This document shows, piece after piece, positions 43,072 through 51,067 of a stretch of DNA of 64,000 bases. The position numbers were made by a program, and so were the translations under genes. This DNA is from Clostridium thermobutyricum. GTDB lineage: Bacteria; Bacillota; Clostridia; Ch29. The stretch's first letter is position 1; every line of letters starts with the position of its first letter. The DNA lies in assembly GCA_016842005.1 (NCBI GenBank), contig JAENYD010000003.1, positions 116,824 to 180,823 on the forward strand, read 5' to 3'. The notes under the pieces are model-generated. The model saw nothing but the letters and a program-made list of their open reading frames with translations, ran no database searches and had not been told where the DNA came from.

Positions 43072-43105
43072 AAATGACAGCTCCAGTCCGAGAAGGTGGT
43101 GTATA

Positions 43106-45088
43106 ATGGGAAGAAGCTTGCTTTTGATGGAAACCGAGATTTATAATAACTGGAAAAAGTTCGTGCATACCGGAGAATATGATCCGAAAACCATAAGGTC
43201 CGTGATAGGCCATTCCTGGGAAATAAGCAGGAGAGCAGGCATAGATCCCTATATGCCTTTAAGACGTTACAGGCTTCCCGAAGAGGAATTCCGGGTGAGA
43301 TATGAACGGGCATCCCAAATTGCCGAGGTATCCCGTCCTTTTATGGAGAGTATATACAAGATAGTAGCCAAATCAGGGTTTATTGTAAGGCTGACCGACC
43401 ATGAAGGATATATAATGGCAACCCTGGGAGAACCGGATACATTGAAGAAAATGGAGGGTTTGAATATACAGCCCAGGGACTGCTGCCGGGAAGATATAGT
43501 GGGTACCAATGCCATAGGTATCTCCCTGAGAACAGGAACACCGGTCCAGGTTTTTGCTGCGGAGCATTACAACCGCAACTATCACAGCTGGACAACTTCA
43601 TCATGTCCCATAAAAGATAAAAACGGGGAAGTTATGGCTGCCCTCAGCCTGACCGGGAGTTATCGGAATGTCCATTCCCATACCCTTGGTATGGTTATAG
43701 CTGCTGCCGAGGCTATTGAGAAGCAGCTGCAGCTCAAAGAAAGCAATAACAGGCTTTCTCTGGCCAACAAGCATTTCCTGGCTATAATGGAATCCATATC
43801 AGAGGGGCTGATCTGTATAGATAACAATCTTACCGTCACTGATATAAACTGGTATGCAAAAAAGATTTTAAATCTGCCGGAAAGCAGGATAGTGGGAAGA
43901 TCACTAAATAAACTGTTCAGGGGTTACAGTCAGAAAATCAAGAATGTGATAGAAAAAGGCGAAGGGTTCAGCGATGAAGAGGTGATACTGGACATTCCCG
44001 GCGGAACATTGAGGTGCGTGGTGTCCACAACGCCCATCAAGCAGAGTGAAGGGGTGACACAGGGAGCTATAATAACTGTAAGGGAAGGAAAGTCCATCCA
44101 CAGCCTTGTGAACAGGATTGTCGGCGCTGAAGCAAGGTTTTCTCTGGATGATATAATCGGAATATGTCCCCAGATTCAGGAGGCAAAGAGTCGCGTGTTA
44201 CTTGCGGCCCGCAATACTTCAAATGTTCTGCTTACAGGGGAGAGCGGTACCGGTAAGGAGCTGTTCGCCCAGGCAATTCATAATGCCAGCAGCAGGAAGA
44301 ACGGGCCCTTTATAATCATAAACTGCGGGGCTATTCCAAGGGAACTGGTTGCCAGCGAGTTATTCGGATATGTGGAGGGAGCTTTTACAGGGGCAAGGAG
44401 AGGAGGGCACCCCGGAAAATTTGAGCTGGCCGACGGGGGAACCATTTTTCTTGATGAGATTGGGGACATGCCCCTTGACATTCAGGCCAATCTGTTGAGG
44501 GTGCTGGAAACCAAAGAGATAGTAAGGGTAGGAGGCAGCAAGGTAATTCCTGTAGATGTGAGGGTGGTTGCCGCTACCCATAAAAATCTGGAGAAGGAAG
44601 TTGAAACGGGTAATTTCAGGCAGGACCTGTACTATCGTTTAAATGTAATTCGTATCAATATACCTCCCTTGCGGGAACGCAAGGAGGACATAAAGGTGTT
44701 TATCGATAAATTTGTAGATAAATATTCGGTACAGATGGGCAAAGCAGTGAAAAGGATTGAAGATGCATATTACAGGATGCTTGAAAACTATCCGTGGCCG
44801 GGTAACGTAAGGGAGATGCAGAATGTAATTCATCAATCCATAATAGCCATGGAAGGGGAGGAACTAACCTGCAAAAACCTGCCGGGCAGCATCAAAGAAA
44901 CGATGCCTGCAGTTGAAATAGGAGAGGAAGAAAGGATTTACACCCTTGAGGAGTTGGAAGCCGATGGGATACGGAAAGCCCTGGAAATGTGCAAAGGGAA
45001 TATTTCCAGGACATCACGGGTTTTGGGAATAGGCCGGAATACCCTTTACAGAAAAATGGAGAAATACGGGATAGAATATGCGCCATAA
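43106..45088 (+). CDS. Sigma-54-dependent enhancer-binding regulator (GAF-PAS-AAA+-Fis)
   Basis: A 660-residue activator of AcoR-like design. The N-terminal part (about 30-210) is GAF-like with CREDIVGTNAIGISLRTG. A PAS domain follows (about 225-330, MESISEGLICIDNNLTVTDIN). The AAA+ domain (about 350-575) has Walker A GESGTGKE, the sigma-54 contact loop GAFTGA (in GYVEGAFTGARRGG), Walker B GGTIFLDEIGDMPLD and an arginine-finger region. A C-terminal Fis-type HTH (about 620-656) has NISRTSRVLGIGRNTLYRKM. All motifs are intact. It lies directly upstream of a -24/-12 promoter and the antiporter operon, its likely target. Signal unknown. ATG follows AAGGTGG. Confidence 0.93.
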   Translation: MGRSLLLMETEIYNNWKKFVHTGEYDPKTIRSVIGHSWEISRRAGIDPYMPLRRYRLPEEEFRVRYERASQIAEVSRPFMESIYKIVAKSGFIVRLTDHEGYIMATLGEPDTLKKMEGLNIQPRDCCREDIVGTNAIGISLRTGTPVQVFAAEHYNRNYHSWTTSSCPIKDKNGEVMAALSLTGSYRNVHSHTLGMVIAAAEAIEKQLQLKESNNRLSLANKHFLAIMESISEGLICIDNNLTVTDINWYAKKILNLPESRIVGRSLNKLFRGYSQKIKNVIEKGEGFSDEEVILDIPGGTLRCVVSTTPIKQSEGVTQGAIITVREGKSIHSLVNRIVGAEARFSLDDIIGICPQIQEAKSRVLLAARNTSNVLLTGESGTGKELFAQAIHNASSRKNGPFIIINCGAIPRELVASELFGYVEGAFTGARRGGHPGKFELADGGTIFLDEIGDMPLDIQANLLRVLETKEIVRVGGSKVIPVDVRVVAATHKNLEKEVETGNFRQDLYYRLNVIRINIPPLRERKEDIKVFIDKFVDKYSVQMGKAVKRIEDAYYRMLENYPWPGNVREMQNVIHQSIIAMEGEELTCKNLPGSIKETMPAVEIGEEERIYTLEELEADGIRKALEMCKGNISRTSRVLGIGRNTLYRKMEKYGIEYAP

Positions 45089-45158
45089 TAGAACAATGTT
45101 CCAATATGGCGCATTGAGGATTGGTACGAAGCAGGCCGGGTGATCCATAATGGAACAA
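45078..45158 (+). promoter_or_regulatory. Candidate enhancer (UAS): palindrome plus direct repeat
   Basis: ATGCGCCATA (45078-45087) and TATGGCGCAT (45105-45114) flank GAACAATGTTC (45091-45101), giving a 37-bp interrupted palindrome across the stop codon of the activator gene. The 14-mer CCATAATAGAACAA (45083-45096) recurs as CCATAATGGAACAA (45145-45158) with one change, 62 bp away, close to six helical turns. Both copies lie about 100-175 bp upstream of the -24/-12 element, the usual distance for activator sites. The palindrome could alternatively serve as an mRNA 3' hairpin. Confidence 0.5.
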
Positions 45159-45177
45159 CCGGTCTGCTTGTTCATTT
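45129..45177 (+). terminator. Probable terminator of the activator gene
   Basis: AAGCAGGCCGG (45129-45139) pairs with CCGGTCTGCTT (45159-45169) with one G-U pair and a 19-nt loop, followed by a moderately T-rich tail. It overlaps the second copy of the candidate enhancer repeat. Confidence 0.5.
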
Positions 45178-45252
45178 TCAGGGTCTAAATGAGATTAATG
45201 CTGATTGCAGAATATATCGGGTTTTGGTAGGGGCAGTCCAGATATGCGCAGG

Positions 45253-45269
45253 TTGGCATATATTTTGCT
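45253..45269 (+). promoter_or_regulatory. Sigma-54 (-24/-12) promoter of the antiporter operon
   Basis: TTGGCATATATTTTGCT carries GG (45255-45256) and GC (45267-45268) with the exact spacing of the YTGGCACGrNNNTTGCW consensus. The TTGGCA and TTTGCT cores match; the central CG is TA. It lies about 165 nt downstream of the sigma-54 activator gene and 377 nt upstream of mrpE. Confidence 0.65.
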
Positions 45270-45270
45270 A

Positions 45271-45645
45271 TATTATTATAATTGTCATTTTACAATTGTC
45301 GTTGAGGTAAATGACGGATAGTTAATGGATAAACAAATACAGAGGCATATATTGCAGCCAAATATAATACAAGCCTGAGCAGCTATTAGTATTACAGCCG
45401 AACGGCGTATAAAAAATTTGCCCCGGAAATTCCGGTCTGTCTATGGCAAATGATTATTATGGGTGATATAATGAATTCAGAATATTCTATATTGTCTGCC
45501 ATATGCCTATGGGGGCAGAACATACTTCTGCCTGGTAGTAGGTATAACACGGCTTGTATTTGGGTAGTGTCCAATATATAGTCGTGTTTTATTTATGTTG
45601 GGATACTTATGTTAAGTCAATAATAAGGGGGAGGGTACTGGATAA
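45271..45645 (+). promoter_or_regulatory. Long structured leader of the mrp operon
   Basis: About 375 nt without a convincing ORF. ATTTGCC (45416-45422) and GGCAAAT (45445-45451) enclose the palindrome CCGGAAATTCCGG (45423-45435). CTGCC (45496-45500) and TTCTGCC (45526-45532) compete for GGCAGAA (45514-45520). AACACGGC (45546-45553) pairs with GTCGTGTT (45581-45588) and is followed by TTTATTT, a terminator-like end. The arrangement suggests an attenuator or riboswitch, but no known class is recognised. The mrpE ribosome site follows at about 45628. Confidence 0.45.
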
Positions 45646-46152
45646 ATGGGAAGAAGCAGTATCTGGACAAAGGTTTTCTGGGGTATATTGTTGTTTACCT
45701 TTTGGATATCGGTTTATGAAGAAATTTTGATTACTGAGGTTATAGTGTCATTGTTTGTTATCGCTTTTACATTATATTTTGTTCAAAAATTGTATCCTGA
45801 ACCTGGAAAAGAGAGAAAGGCAGGCTGTGCAAACCTGAAATGCGTTATATACTACTTTGTTTATTTAATATATATACTGAAGGATATACTGGTTGCCAAT
45901 TTCCACGTAGCAAAAATAGTCCTTTCACCCAGGATGAGAATAAGGCCTAAACTCCTCATCTACAATCATGGTTTCAATAAAGATTTTATCCGGTTCATGT
46001 ACGCAAACTCCATTACCCTCACCCCCGGGACTCTGACCATAGAAATGGACAATGACCACGTTACTGTCCATCTCCTGGAAAGGGAAAACGAAACTAATCT
46101 GGTGAACTGGAAGGTCGGTAAGCTTCTATCAAATCTGGAGAGGTGCTTATGA
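45646..46152 (+). CDS. mrpE: Mrp-type Na+/H+ antiporter subunit E
   Basis: The 168-residue protein has two or three N-terminal membrane helices and a soluble C-terminal domain with the MnhE signature NSITLTPGTLTIEMDNDHVTVH, matching MrpE/MnhE. It is first in the operon, whereas in Bacillus the order is ABCDEFG; E-F-G first is common in Mbh-like clusters. MrpE contributes to complex assembly. A GGGGGAGGG site precedes the ATG. Confidence 0.92.
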   Translation: MGRSSIWTKVFWGILLFTFWISVYEEILITEVIVSLFVIAFTLYFVQKLYPEPGKERKAGCANLKCVIYYFVYLIYILKDILVANFHVAKIVLSPRMRIRPKLLIYNHGFNKDFIRFMYANSITLTPGTLTIEMDNDHVTVHLLERENETNLVNWKVGKLLSNLERCL

Positions 46153-46153
46153 T

Positions 46154-46432
46154 ATGCAGAAAATATTTATTGCATGCTGTATATATCTGAGTATAACCAT
46201 ATTTTTCTGTCTTTACAGGGGAGTTAAGGGTCCTACTCTGGCAGACAGGATGGTGGCAATAAATGTTATCGGTACCAAAACGGTGGTAATCATTTCAATT
46301 GTATCGTATATCAATGAAGAAAATTTCTTTCTGGATGTTGCCCTTGTTTATACCCTGATTAGTTTTCTTTCCACCATTTACATTTCCACAATGAAGGTTA
46401 TCCCTCGGAGAGGAGGAGAGAAACAGTTATGA
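46154..46432 (+). CDS. mrpF: Mrp-type antiporter subunit F
   Basis: A 92-residue protein with three membrane helices and the MrpF/MnhF signature YRGVKGPTLADRMVAINVIGT (Asp in the second helix). It starts 1 nt after mrpE and overlaps mrpG in an ATGA junction, so the three genes are coupled. Confidence 0.9.
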   Translation: MQKIFIACCIYLSITIFFCLYRGVKGPTLADRMVAINVIGTKTVVIISIVSYINEENFFLDVALVYTLISFLSTIYISTMKVIPRRGGEKQL

Positions 46433-46749
46433 TGTGGCTGAGCTGTGCGTTTCTGTTTGCCGGGCTTTTCTTCTTTACAACAGGAACAATAGGATTATTA
46501 AGATTTCCGGATGTATATACAAGAACCCACGCTACGACTAAATGCGATACCCTCGGCGCCTTACTGTGTATTACAGGGCTGATGATATATACCGGATGGT
46601 CCTTGGAATTGATTAAACTGCTGATACTGATTATCTTTCTGTGGATCGGAAGTCCAACCACTGCCCATCTGATAGCCAAAGCGGCCCTGGAATCCGGGGT
46701 GCCGGTGTGTACCGACACTATTGAGGAGGGAAGATATCTACGTGATTGA
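46429..46749 (+). CDS. mrpG: Mrp-type antiporter subunit G
   Basis: A 106-residue protein with three membrane helices and the MnhG signature GTIGLLRFPDVYTRTHATTKCDTLG followed by PTTAHLIAKAA. Small subunits E, F and G form the same module in Mrp antiporters and in membrane-bound hydrogenases (MbhA-C). Confidence 0.92.
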   Translation: MMWLSCAFLFAGLFFFTTGTIGLLRFPDVYTRTHATTKCDTLGALLCITGLMIYTGWSLELIKLLILIIFLWIGSPTTAHLIAKAALESGVPVCTDTIEEGRYLRD

Positions 46750-46984
46750 AGTACTTGAAATAAGTCTGCTGGTATTTCTTATTGCATGTGCTCTGGCGGT
46801 TGTGCTACTGAAAGATATGATTTCCATTGTGGTGGTGTTTGCATCATACAGTCTCATAATGGCCTTGCTATGGCAGTTGCTGGAGGCACCTGATATAGCT
46901 ATTACCGAGGCTGCCATTGGTGCGGGTTTGACAACTGTTCTGTTTGTAGCTGCCATCAGGCGAACAGGAGGTCTTAAAAAATGA
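46742..46984 (+). CDS. DUF4040 / MbhD-like subunit
   Basis: An 80-residue protein with two or three helices: ISLLVFLIACALAVVLLKDMISIVVVFASYSLIMALLWQ, then EAPDIAITEAAIGAGLTTVLF, the DUF4040 (MbhD) signature. It corresponds to a segment near the C-terminus of canonical fused MrpA. GTG at 46742 is chosen since GAGGAGGG lies about 11 nt upstream; a TTG at 46721 is possible. It overlaps mrpG and the next gene. Confidence 0.8.
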   Translation: MIEVLEISLLVFLIACALAVVLLKDMISIVVVFASYSLIMALLWQLLEAPDIAITEAAIGAGLTTVLFVAAIRRTGGLKK

Positions 46985-47262
46985 GGAAGGTGCTTATTAC
47001 CCTTACAATGTCTTTAATGATTATAATACTACTGCTGACGGTTAGCGAATCCCCCCGGTTTGGGAGCGAGGACAGTCCTGTTCACAATTATGTCAGCAGA
47101 AAATATATTGAAGGATCGCCGGCAGATACGGGGGCGGTTAATGTGGTAACAGGGATTATCCTTAATTATAGAGCTTTTGATACTTTAGGCGAATCAACGG
47201 TTATTTTTACTGCAGTTATTGCAGTAATGGCCGTACTGAGCAAAGGGGGGAACGGTCATTAG
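46981..47262 (+). CDS. MbhE-like subunit (split MrpA C-terminus)
   Basis: A 93-residue protein with an N-terminal helix, an extracytoplasmic loop (RFGSEDSPVHNYVSRKYIEG, TGAVNVVTGIILNYRAFDTLGE) and a C-terminal helix. The NVVTxIILNYRAFDTLGE signature is characteristic of MbhE and of the end of MrpA. It overlaps the DUF4040 gene by ATGA. Together, the two small genes replace the C-terminal part of MrpA. Confidence 0.82.
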   Translation: MRKVLITLTMSLMIIILLLTVSESPRFGSEDSPVHNYVSRKYIEGSPADTGAVNVVTGIILNYRAFDTLGESTVIFTAVIAVMAVLSKGGNGH

Positions 47263-47275
47263 GGGAGAAAGAGAT

Positions 47276-47677
47276 ATGATTCTAAATGTGGCACAGAGAG
47301 TACTGATACCCTTTGTTATCCTGTTCGGTATATATATAATTTTTCACGGACATTTAACTCCCGGAGGCGGGTTCACAGGCGGTACGGTTATAGCGGCTGC
47401 ATTTATACTGGGTTGCCTGAATGGCAGAAAGGTTAGCCGGATACTTGAAATAGAATATCTTTCTAAAACCAAGTGTATATCTTCAATTGCTTATGGACTG
47501 GTAATGGTTTTAGGCACTTTTTTTCCACAGCAGATGCATCGCATTGTTCCGAAGGGGGTGCCTGGAAACCTGCTCAGCGGTGGATTTATATTGCCTTTAA
47601 ATATTATTGTGGGGATATCTGTAGCATGCTCTTTATATATATTCTTTGATTTGATTGGAGATGGATGCGGTGAGTAA
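47276..47677 (+). CDS. mrpB: Mrp-type antiporter subunit B
   Basis: A 133-residue protein with about four helices. The MnhB signature is present: GIYIIFHGHLTPGGGFTGG, followed by AAAFILGCL and GNLLSGGFILPLNIIVGISV. Its end overlaps the mrpC start, so translation is coupled. Confidence 0.9.
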   Translation: MILNVAQRVLIPFVILFGIYIIFHGHLTPGGGFTGGTVIAAAFILGCLNGRKVSRILEIEYLSKTKCISSIAYGLVMVLGTFFPQQMHRIVPKGVPGNLLSGGFILPLNIIVGISVACSLYIFFDLIGDGCGE

Positions 47678-48050
47678 GATTTTTGTTAATTATTTTTATT
47701 CATCTGCTTTTATATTGTTTACCATAGGCTTTTTTATATTATTGTTTAACAGCAATTTAATCAAAAAGATTATTGGAATGAACATCATGGATACCTCTGT
47801 TTTCCTTCTTTTTATATCCAAAGGGTATATCAGAGGTAAGAGAGCGCCCATCCTGAACCCTGACGAAAGTATTGTTTTCACTGACTATATAAATCCTTTA
47901 CCCTCGGCTTTGATACTAACGGGTATTGTTGTTGCCGTAAGTGTGACAGCTTTTTTACTGGCTCTGGCAGTGAAACTTTATGAGTTTTACGGTACGGTGG
48001 ATATGGAACAGATAAATCGGATAAGGAGAGGCTTGGATGGAGACGATTAA
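47670..48050 (+). CDS. mrpC: Mrp-type antiporter subunit C (NuoK-like)
   Basis: A 126-residue protein with three membrane helices, homologous to NuoK/MrpC: LIKKIIGMNIMDTSVFLLFIS, then DPLPSALILTGIVVAVSVTA-type sequence (here NPLPSALILTGIVV). GTG at 47670 is 9 nt from GGAG (47657-47660); an ATG at 47661 is too close to that site. It overlaps mrpB by 8 nt and the large subunit gene by 14 nt. Confidence 0.88.
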   Translation: MSKIFVNYFYSSAFILFTIGFFILLFNSNLIKKIIGMNIMDTSVFLLFISKGYIRGKRAPILNPDESIVFTDYINPLPSALILTGIVVAVSVTAFLLALAVKLYEFYGTVDMEQINRIRRGLDGDD

Positions 48051-49512
48051 GAATGTTCCTGTAGTTATTATATATACAAATTTCATATGCGCATTTTTGC
48101 AGCATTTTTTCAATAATAAAAGGCTTGCCAGTAAAGTTCTCGTATCAACATGTGCCTTTTCGGCTGTGCTGTCATTGGTAAACGTATACTATGTTCTTAT
48201 GGAAGGGCCTTACCTGTTTGATGTGTCCATATGGAGTGCTCCCTGGGGCATTGAGTTTAATGTAGGGTACATGGAGGCCTTTGTAATTATGGTAATCTGC
48301 GGAGTTGGATGGCTGATAGGGTGGTTTGGTATAGATATGATGGATAAGGAAATACCTTATTTCCGCATAGACCTCTATAACACACTTTTTTTGCTGTTGC
48401 TGGCTTCCATGGTTGGCATAGTTGCAACCGGGGATATGTTCAACATGTACGTGTTTATAGAAATAACCTCCATAGCAGCCTGTGGAATAATTGCTGTTAA
48501 AGGTAAGCGGGAAGCGGTGGAATCTACCGTGAAATATCTGGTATACAGTTCTATTGCTTCAGGATGTATTCTGCTTTCCATAGCCCTTCTGTACAGTATA
48601 ACCGGAAATCTGAATATGAGATATATGAACTATCATTTGCAGCAGGTAATGCATGTGTATCCAAGACATATTATGGTGGCATCAGGTTTGCTAGTGGTAG
48701 GATTCATGCTGAAAGCGGCTCTTTTTCCTCTGCATATCTGGCTTCCTGATGCCCATTCCTCGGCTCCCACTACTTCCAGTGCAGCACTTTCAGGACTGGT
48801 TTTAAAAGCTTACATTGCTGCAATGATAAAGATTGTAATCGGGGTTATGGGAGCTTCCATTATGTATATATTACCGTTTAACAGGATTTTGTGGCTTTTG
48901 TCCTGTGCTGCCATACTGACAGGTTCTATACTGGCTATAACCCAGAGTAAGATAAAGAGACTACTTGCCTACTCCAGTATAGTGCAGGTAGGCTATATAT
49001 TTCTGGGGCTTTCCCTGTACAATGATACGGGTTTTACCGGAGCCATATTCCATATATTGAATCATGCCCTTACCAAGTCTGTTCTTTTTCTGGCAGCCGG
49101 ATATATTAAGCACCAGACTGGAAAGGACAGGATAGATCAGTTCAAGGGCATAGGACATATATTACCTGTGCCGATGGGAGCTTTTGCAGTGGCAGCCCTT
49201 TCAATGGTGGGAATTCCGCTAACAAGCGGTTTTATCAGTAAATGGTATATTGGTCTTGGTGGAATAGAAGCAGGCAGTATTTCGGTGCTTGCTGTCATAA
49301 TAATCAGTTCATTGCTTAATGCGGCATATTATTTGCCTATACTGGTATATGCTTTCTTTCATAAGCCGGATAAAAGTGTGTCCGCAGAACCTGTCAGGGT
49401 ACCTTTAAATATGTCGTTACCCATGGTTATTATGGCCGTTTTAATTATGATACTTGGGGTATATCCCCAGCCGGTGCTCCATTTCATTTCGCTTGCTGTG
49501 CAAGGCTTTTAA
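48037..49512 (+). CDS. mrpD: Antiporter-like subunit 1 (MrpD/NuoN-type)
   Basis: A 491-residue polytopic protein of the complex I antiporter-like family. It shows the helix-5 glutamate in FIEITSIAACG (about 137) and the lysine of the broken-helix region in FMLKAALFPLHIWLPDAHSS (about 225). A second lysine lies in SGLVLKAYIAAM, and LLAYSSIVQVGYI follows. These residues form the proton path in relatives. The start overlaps mrpC. First of three large subunits. Confidence 0.88.
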   Translation: METIKNVPVVIIYTNFICAFLQHFFNNKRLASKVLVSTCAFSAVLSLVNVYYVLMEGPYLFDVSIWSAPWGIEFNVGYMEAFVIMVICGVGWLIGWFGIDMMDKEIPYFRIDLYNTLFLLLLASMVGIVATGDMFNMYVFIEITSIAACGIIAVKGKREAVESTVKYLVYSSIASGCILLSIALLYSITGNLNMRYMNYHLQQVMHVYPRHIMVASGLLVVGFMLKAALFPLHIWLPDAHSSAPTTSSAALSGLVLKAYIAAMIKIVIGVMGASIMYILPFNRILWLLSCAAILTGSILAITQSKIKRLLAYSSIVQVGYIFLGLSLYNDTGFTGAIFHILNHALTKSVLFLAAGYIKHQTGKDRIDQFKGIGHILPVPMGAFAVAALSMVGIPLTSGFISKWYIGLGGIEAGSISVLAVIIISSLLNAAYYLPILVYAFFHKPDKSVSAEPVRVPLNMSLPMVIMAVLIMILGVYPQPVLHFISLAVQGF

Positions 49513-49527
49513 GGGGGGATTTTTGTA

Positions 49528-50979
49528 ATGGAGAAAACATGGATGGTCCTTATCCCGATTGTACTACCTCTACTGGGATTGGTTCTTATGGTGAGGTTGC
49601 GTAAAAGGCATTTGAATGCGAAAAACGTTTTACCTTTGATGGTAGCTGTGGCAGTGTTTGTGGTCAACGGGTATTTGGTTATTGGGGTTCTAAACGGGAA
49701 AGTATACTATTTACCTCCCTTTACAATCAATGAGTTTCTTCAGGTGTATTTCAGGATTGATCGGCTGGGAGCGGTGTTTTCTTCCCTCGTGTCCCTTTTG
49801 TGGGTTTTTGTTACGGTTTATTCTCTCGGGTATATGAAGGGACACGGAAAACAGTTGAGATATTTTGCATTTTTTATAGTCAGCCTTGGTGTGACTATGG
49901 GGGTTGCTTATTCAGGAAATCTGTTCACATTATATATATTCTATGAGCTTCTGACGCTTGCCACTTATCCTCTGGTAGTGCACAAAGAGGATAAAAAGGC
50001 TATTCAGGCCGGAAAAAAATATCTTATTTATTCTTTTTCAGGGGCCGCCATTATACTTGCCGGCATGATTATTTTTTATACGGTTTCCGGGACCCTGGAT
50101 TTCATTCCCGGGGGTATTGGGGCTGTAGTGGACAATCCCGTCATTCCCATATGTTTTATCCTTTTTTTCTTCGGCTTTGGTGTCAAAGCGGCGGTGGTTC
50201 CTCTTCATCCATGGCTTCCGGAAGCCATGGTGGCGCCTACGCCTGTAAGCGCCCTTCTCCATGCAGTAGCGGTGGTAAAAGCAGGCGTTTTTTCGCTGGC
50301 AAGGGTCATCCATTATCTTATCGGGGCCCAAGTGGTCAGGGGATTCAATATATACTATCTATACATTATAGCCTTTTCTATACTGTTTGGTTCGGTGCTT
50401 GCCCTGGCGCAGGGCAACCTGAAGCGCCGACTGGCTTATTCCACCATCAGTCAACTGGGATATGTTATTCTGGGTCTGCTGCTTGCCAATCCTGAAGGTT
50501 ATACCGGTGGAATACTTCATATTATCAATCATGCATTAATTAAAATTGTTCTGTTCCTATGCGCGGGCTGTATAATCACAAAAACAAAGAAGACAGAGAT
50601 AGAGCAACTGAGAGGTATCGGTAAAGAAATGCCTGTGACCATGGCAGCATTTACCCTTGCCTCTATAGCACTGGTGGGCATCCCTCCTACCAATGGCTTT
50701 GTCAGTAAGTGGTATCTTGCCATGGGAAGCCTGGCTGAAGGCCATATCTTTTTGGCGGGTGTCCTGATTTTAAGTGCATTGCTGACAGCAGCCTACTTGT
50801 TCCCTATAGTAGGCATGGCGTTTTTTAGCAGGCAGGAGGGACATTATAGGGGAATAAGCGAGGCTTCTCCAAGTATGCTGGTACCTGTGGTATTTCTTAC
50901 AGGGCTTATGATAATATCCGGTTTTTGTGCCTATGACCTGGTAAATTTTATGGCGAGAATTGCAGAGAGCTTGTTCTAA
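49528..50979 (+). CDS. Antiporter-like subunit 2 (MrpD/NuoM-type)
   Basis: A 483-residue polytopic protein related to its two neighbours. Key sites: helix-5 Glu in LYIFYELLTLATYPLV, Lys in FGFGVKAAVVPLHPWLPEAM, second Lys in LHAVAVVKAGVFSL, and RRLAYSTISQLGYVILGLL. PLHPWLPEAMVAPTPVSALLHA is the NuoL/M/MrpA-D signature. AAGGGGGG precedes the ATG, 15 nt after the upstream stop. It could be a functional MrpA or MrpD equivalent. Confidence 0.88.
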   Translation: MEKTWMVLIPIVLPLLGLVLMVRLRKRHLNAKNVLPLMVAVAVFVVNGYLVIGVLNGKVYYLPPFTINEFLQVYFRIDRLGAVFSSLVSLLWVFVTVYSLGYMKGHGKQLRYFAFFIVSLGVTMGVAYSGNLFTLYIFYELLTLATYPLVVHKEDKKAIQAGKKYLIYSFSGAAIILAGMIIFYTVSGTLDFIPGGIGAVVDNPVIPICFILFFFGFGVKAAVVPLHPWLPEAMVAPTPVSALLHAVAVVKAGVFSLARVIHYLIGAQVVRGFNIYYLYIIAFSILFGSVLALAQGNLKRRLAYSTISQLGYVILGLLLANPEGYTGGILHIINHALIKIVLFLCAGCIITKTKKTEIEQLRGIGKEMPVTMAAFTLASIALVGIPPTNGFVSKWYLAMGSLAEGHIFLAGVLILSALLTAAYLFPIVGMAFFSRQEGHYRGISEASPSMLVPVVFLTGLMIISGFCAYDLVNFMARIAESLF

Positions 50980-51067
50980 AAGATATGGTGAGATTATGGA
51001 CGGCATAAGGGTCCGAAAACCTTACCGGCAGGCAGAATTATTGGTAATCAGGGAGGAGGACATATAA

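Noticed and set aside
43031..43105. Upstream extension of the sigma-54 activator frame
   Set aside because: It would include the extended -10 promoter; ATG at 43106 follows AAGGTGG and gives a typical start.
45078..45158. Reading the repeats and palindrome as a CRISPR-like array
   Set aside because: There are only two copies with no spacer regularity; no cas genes or further repeats were seen anywhere in the window.
45392..45574. 60-codon minus-strand frame in the mrp leader
   Set aside because: No ribosome site and no recognisable protein; the region is better explained by the complementary hairpins.
45460..45582. 40-codon plus-strand frame in the mrp leader
   Set aside because: It has no Shine-Dalgarno and would be interrupted by strong stems; kept only as a remote leader-peptide possibility.
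45271..45645. Assigning the mrp leader to a known riboswitch class
   Set aside because: None of the conserved core sequences of c-di-GMP, c-di-AMP or metal-ion riboswitches that I know could be found by eye.
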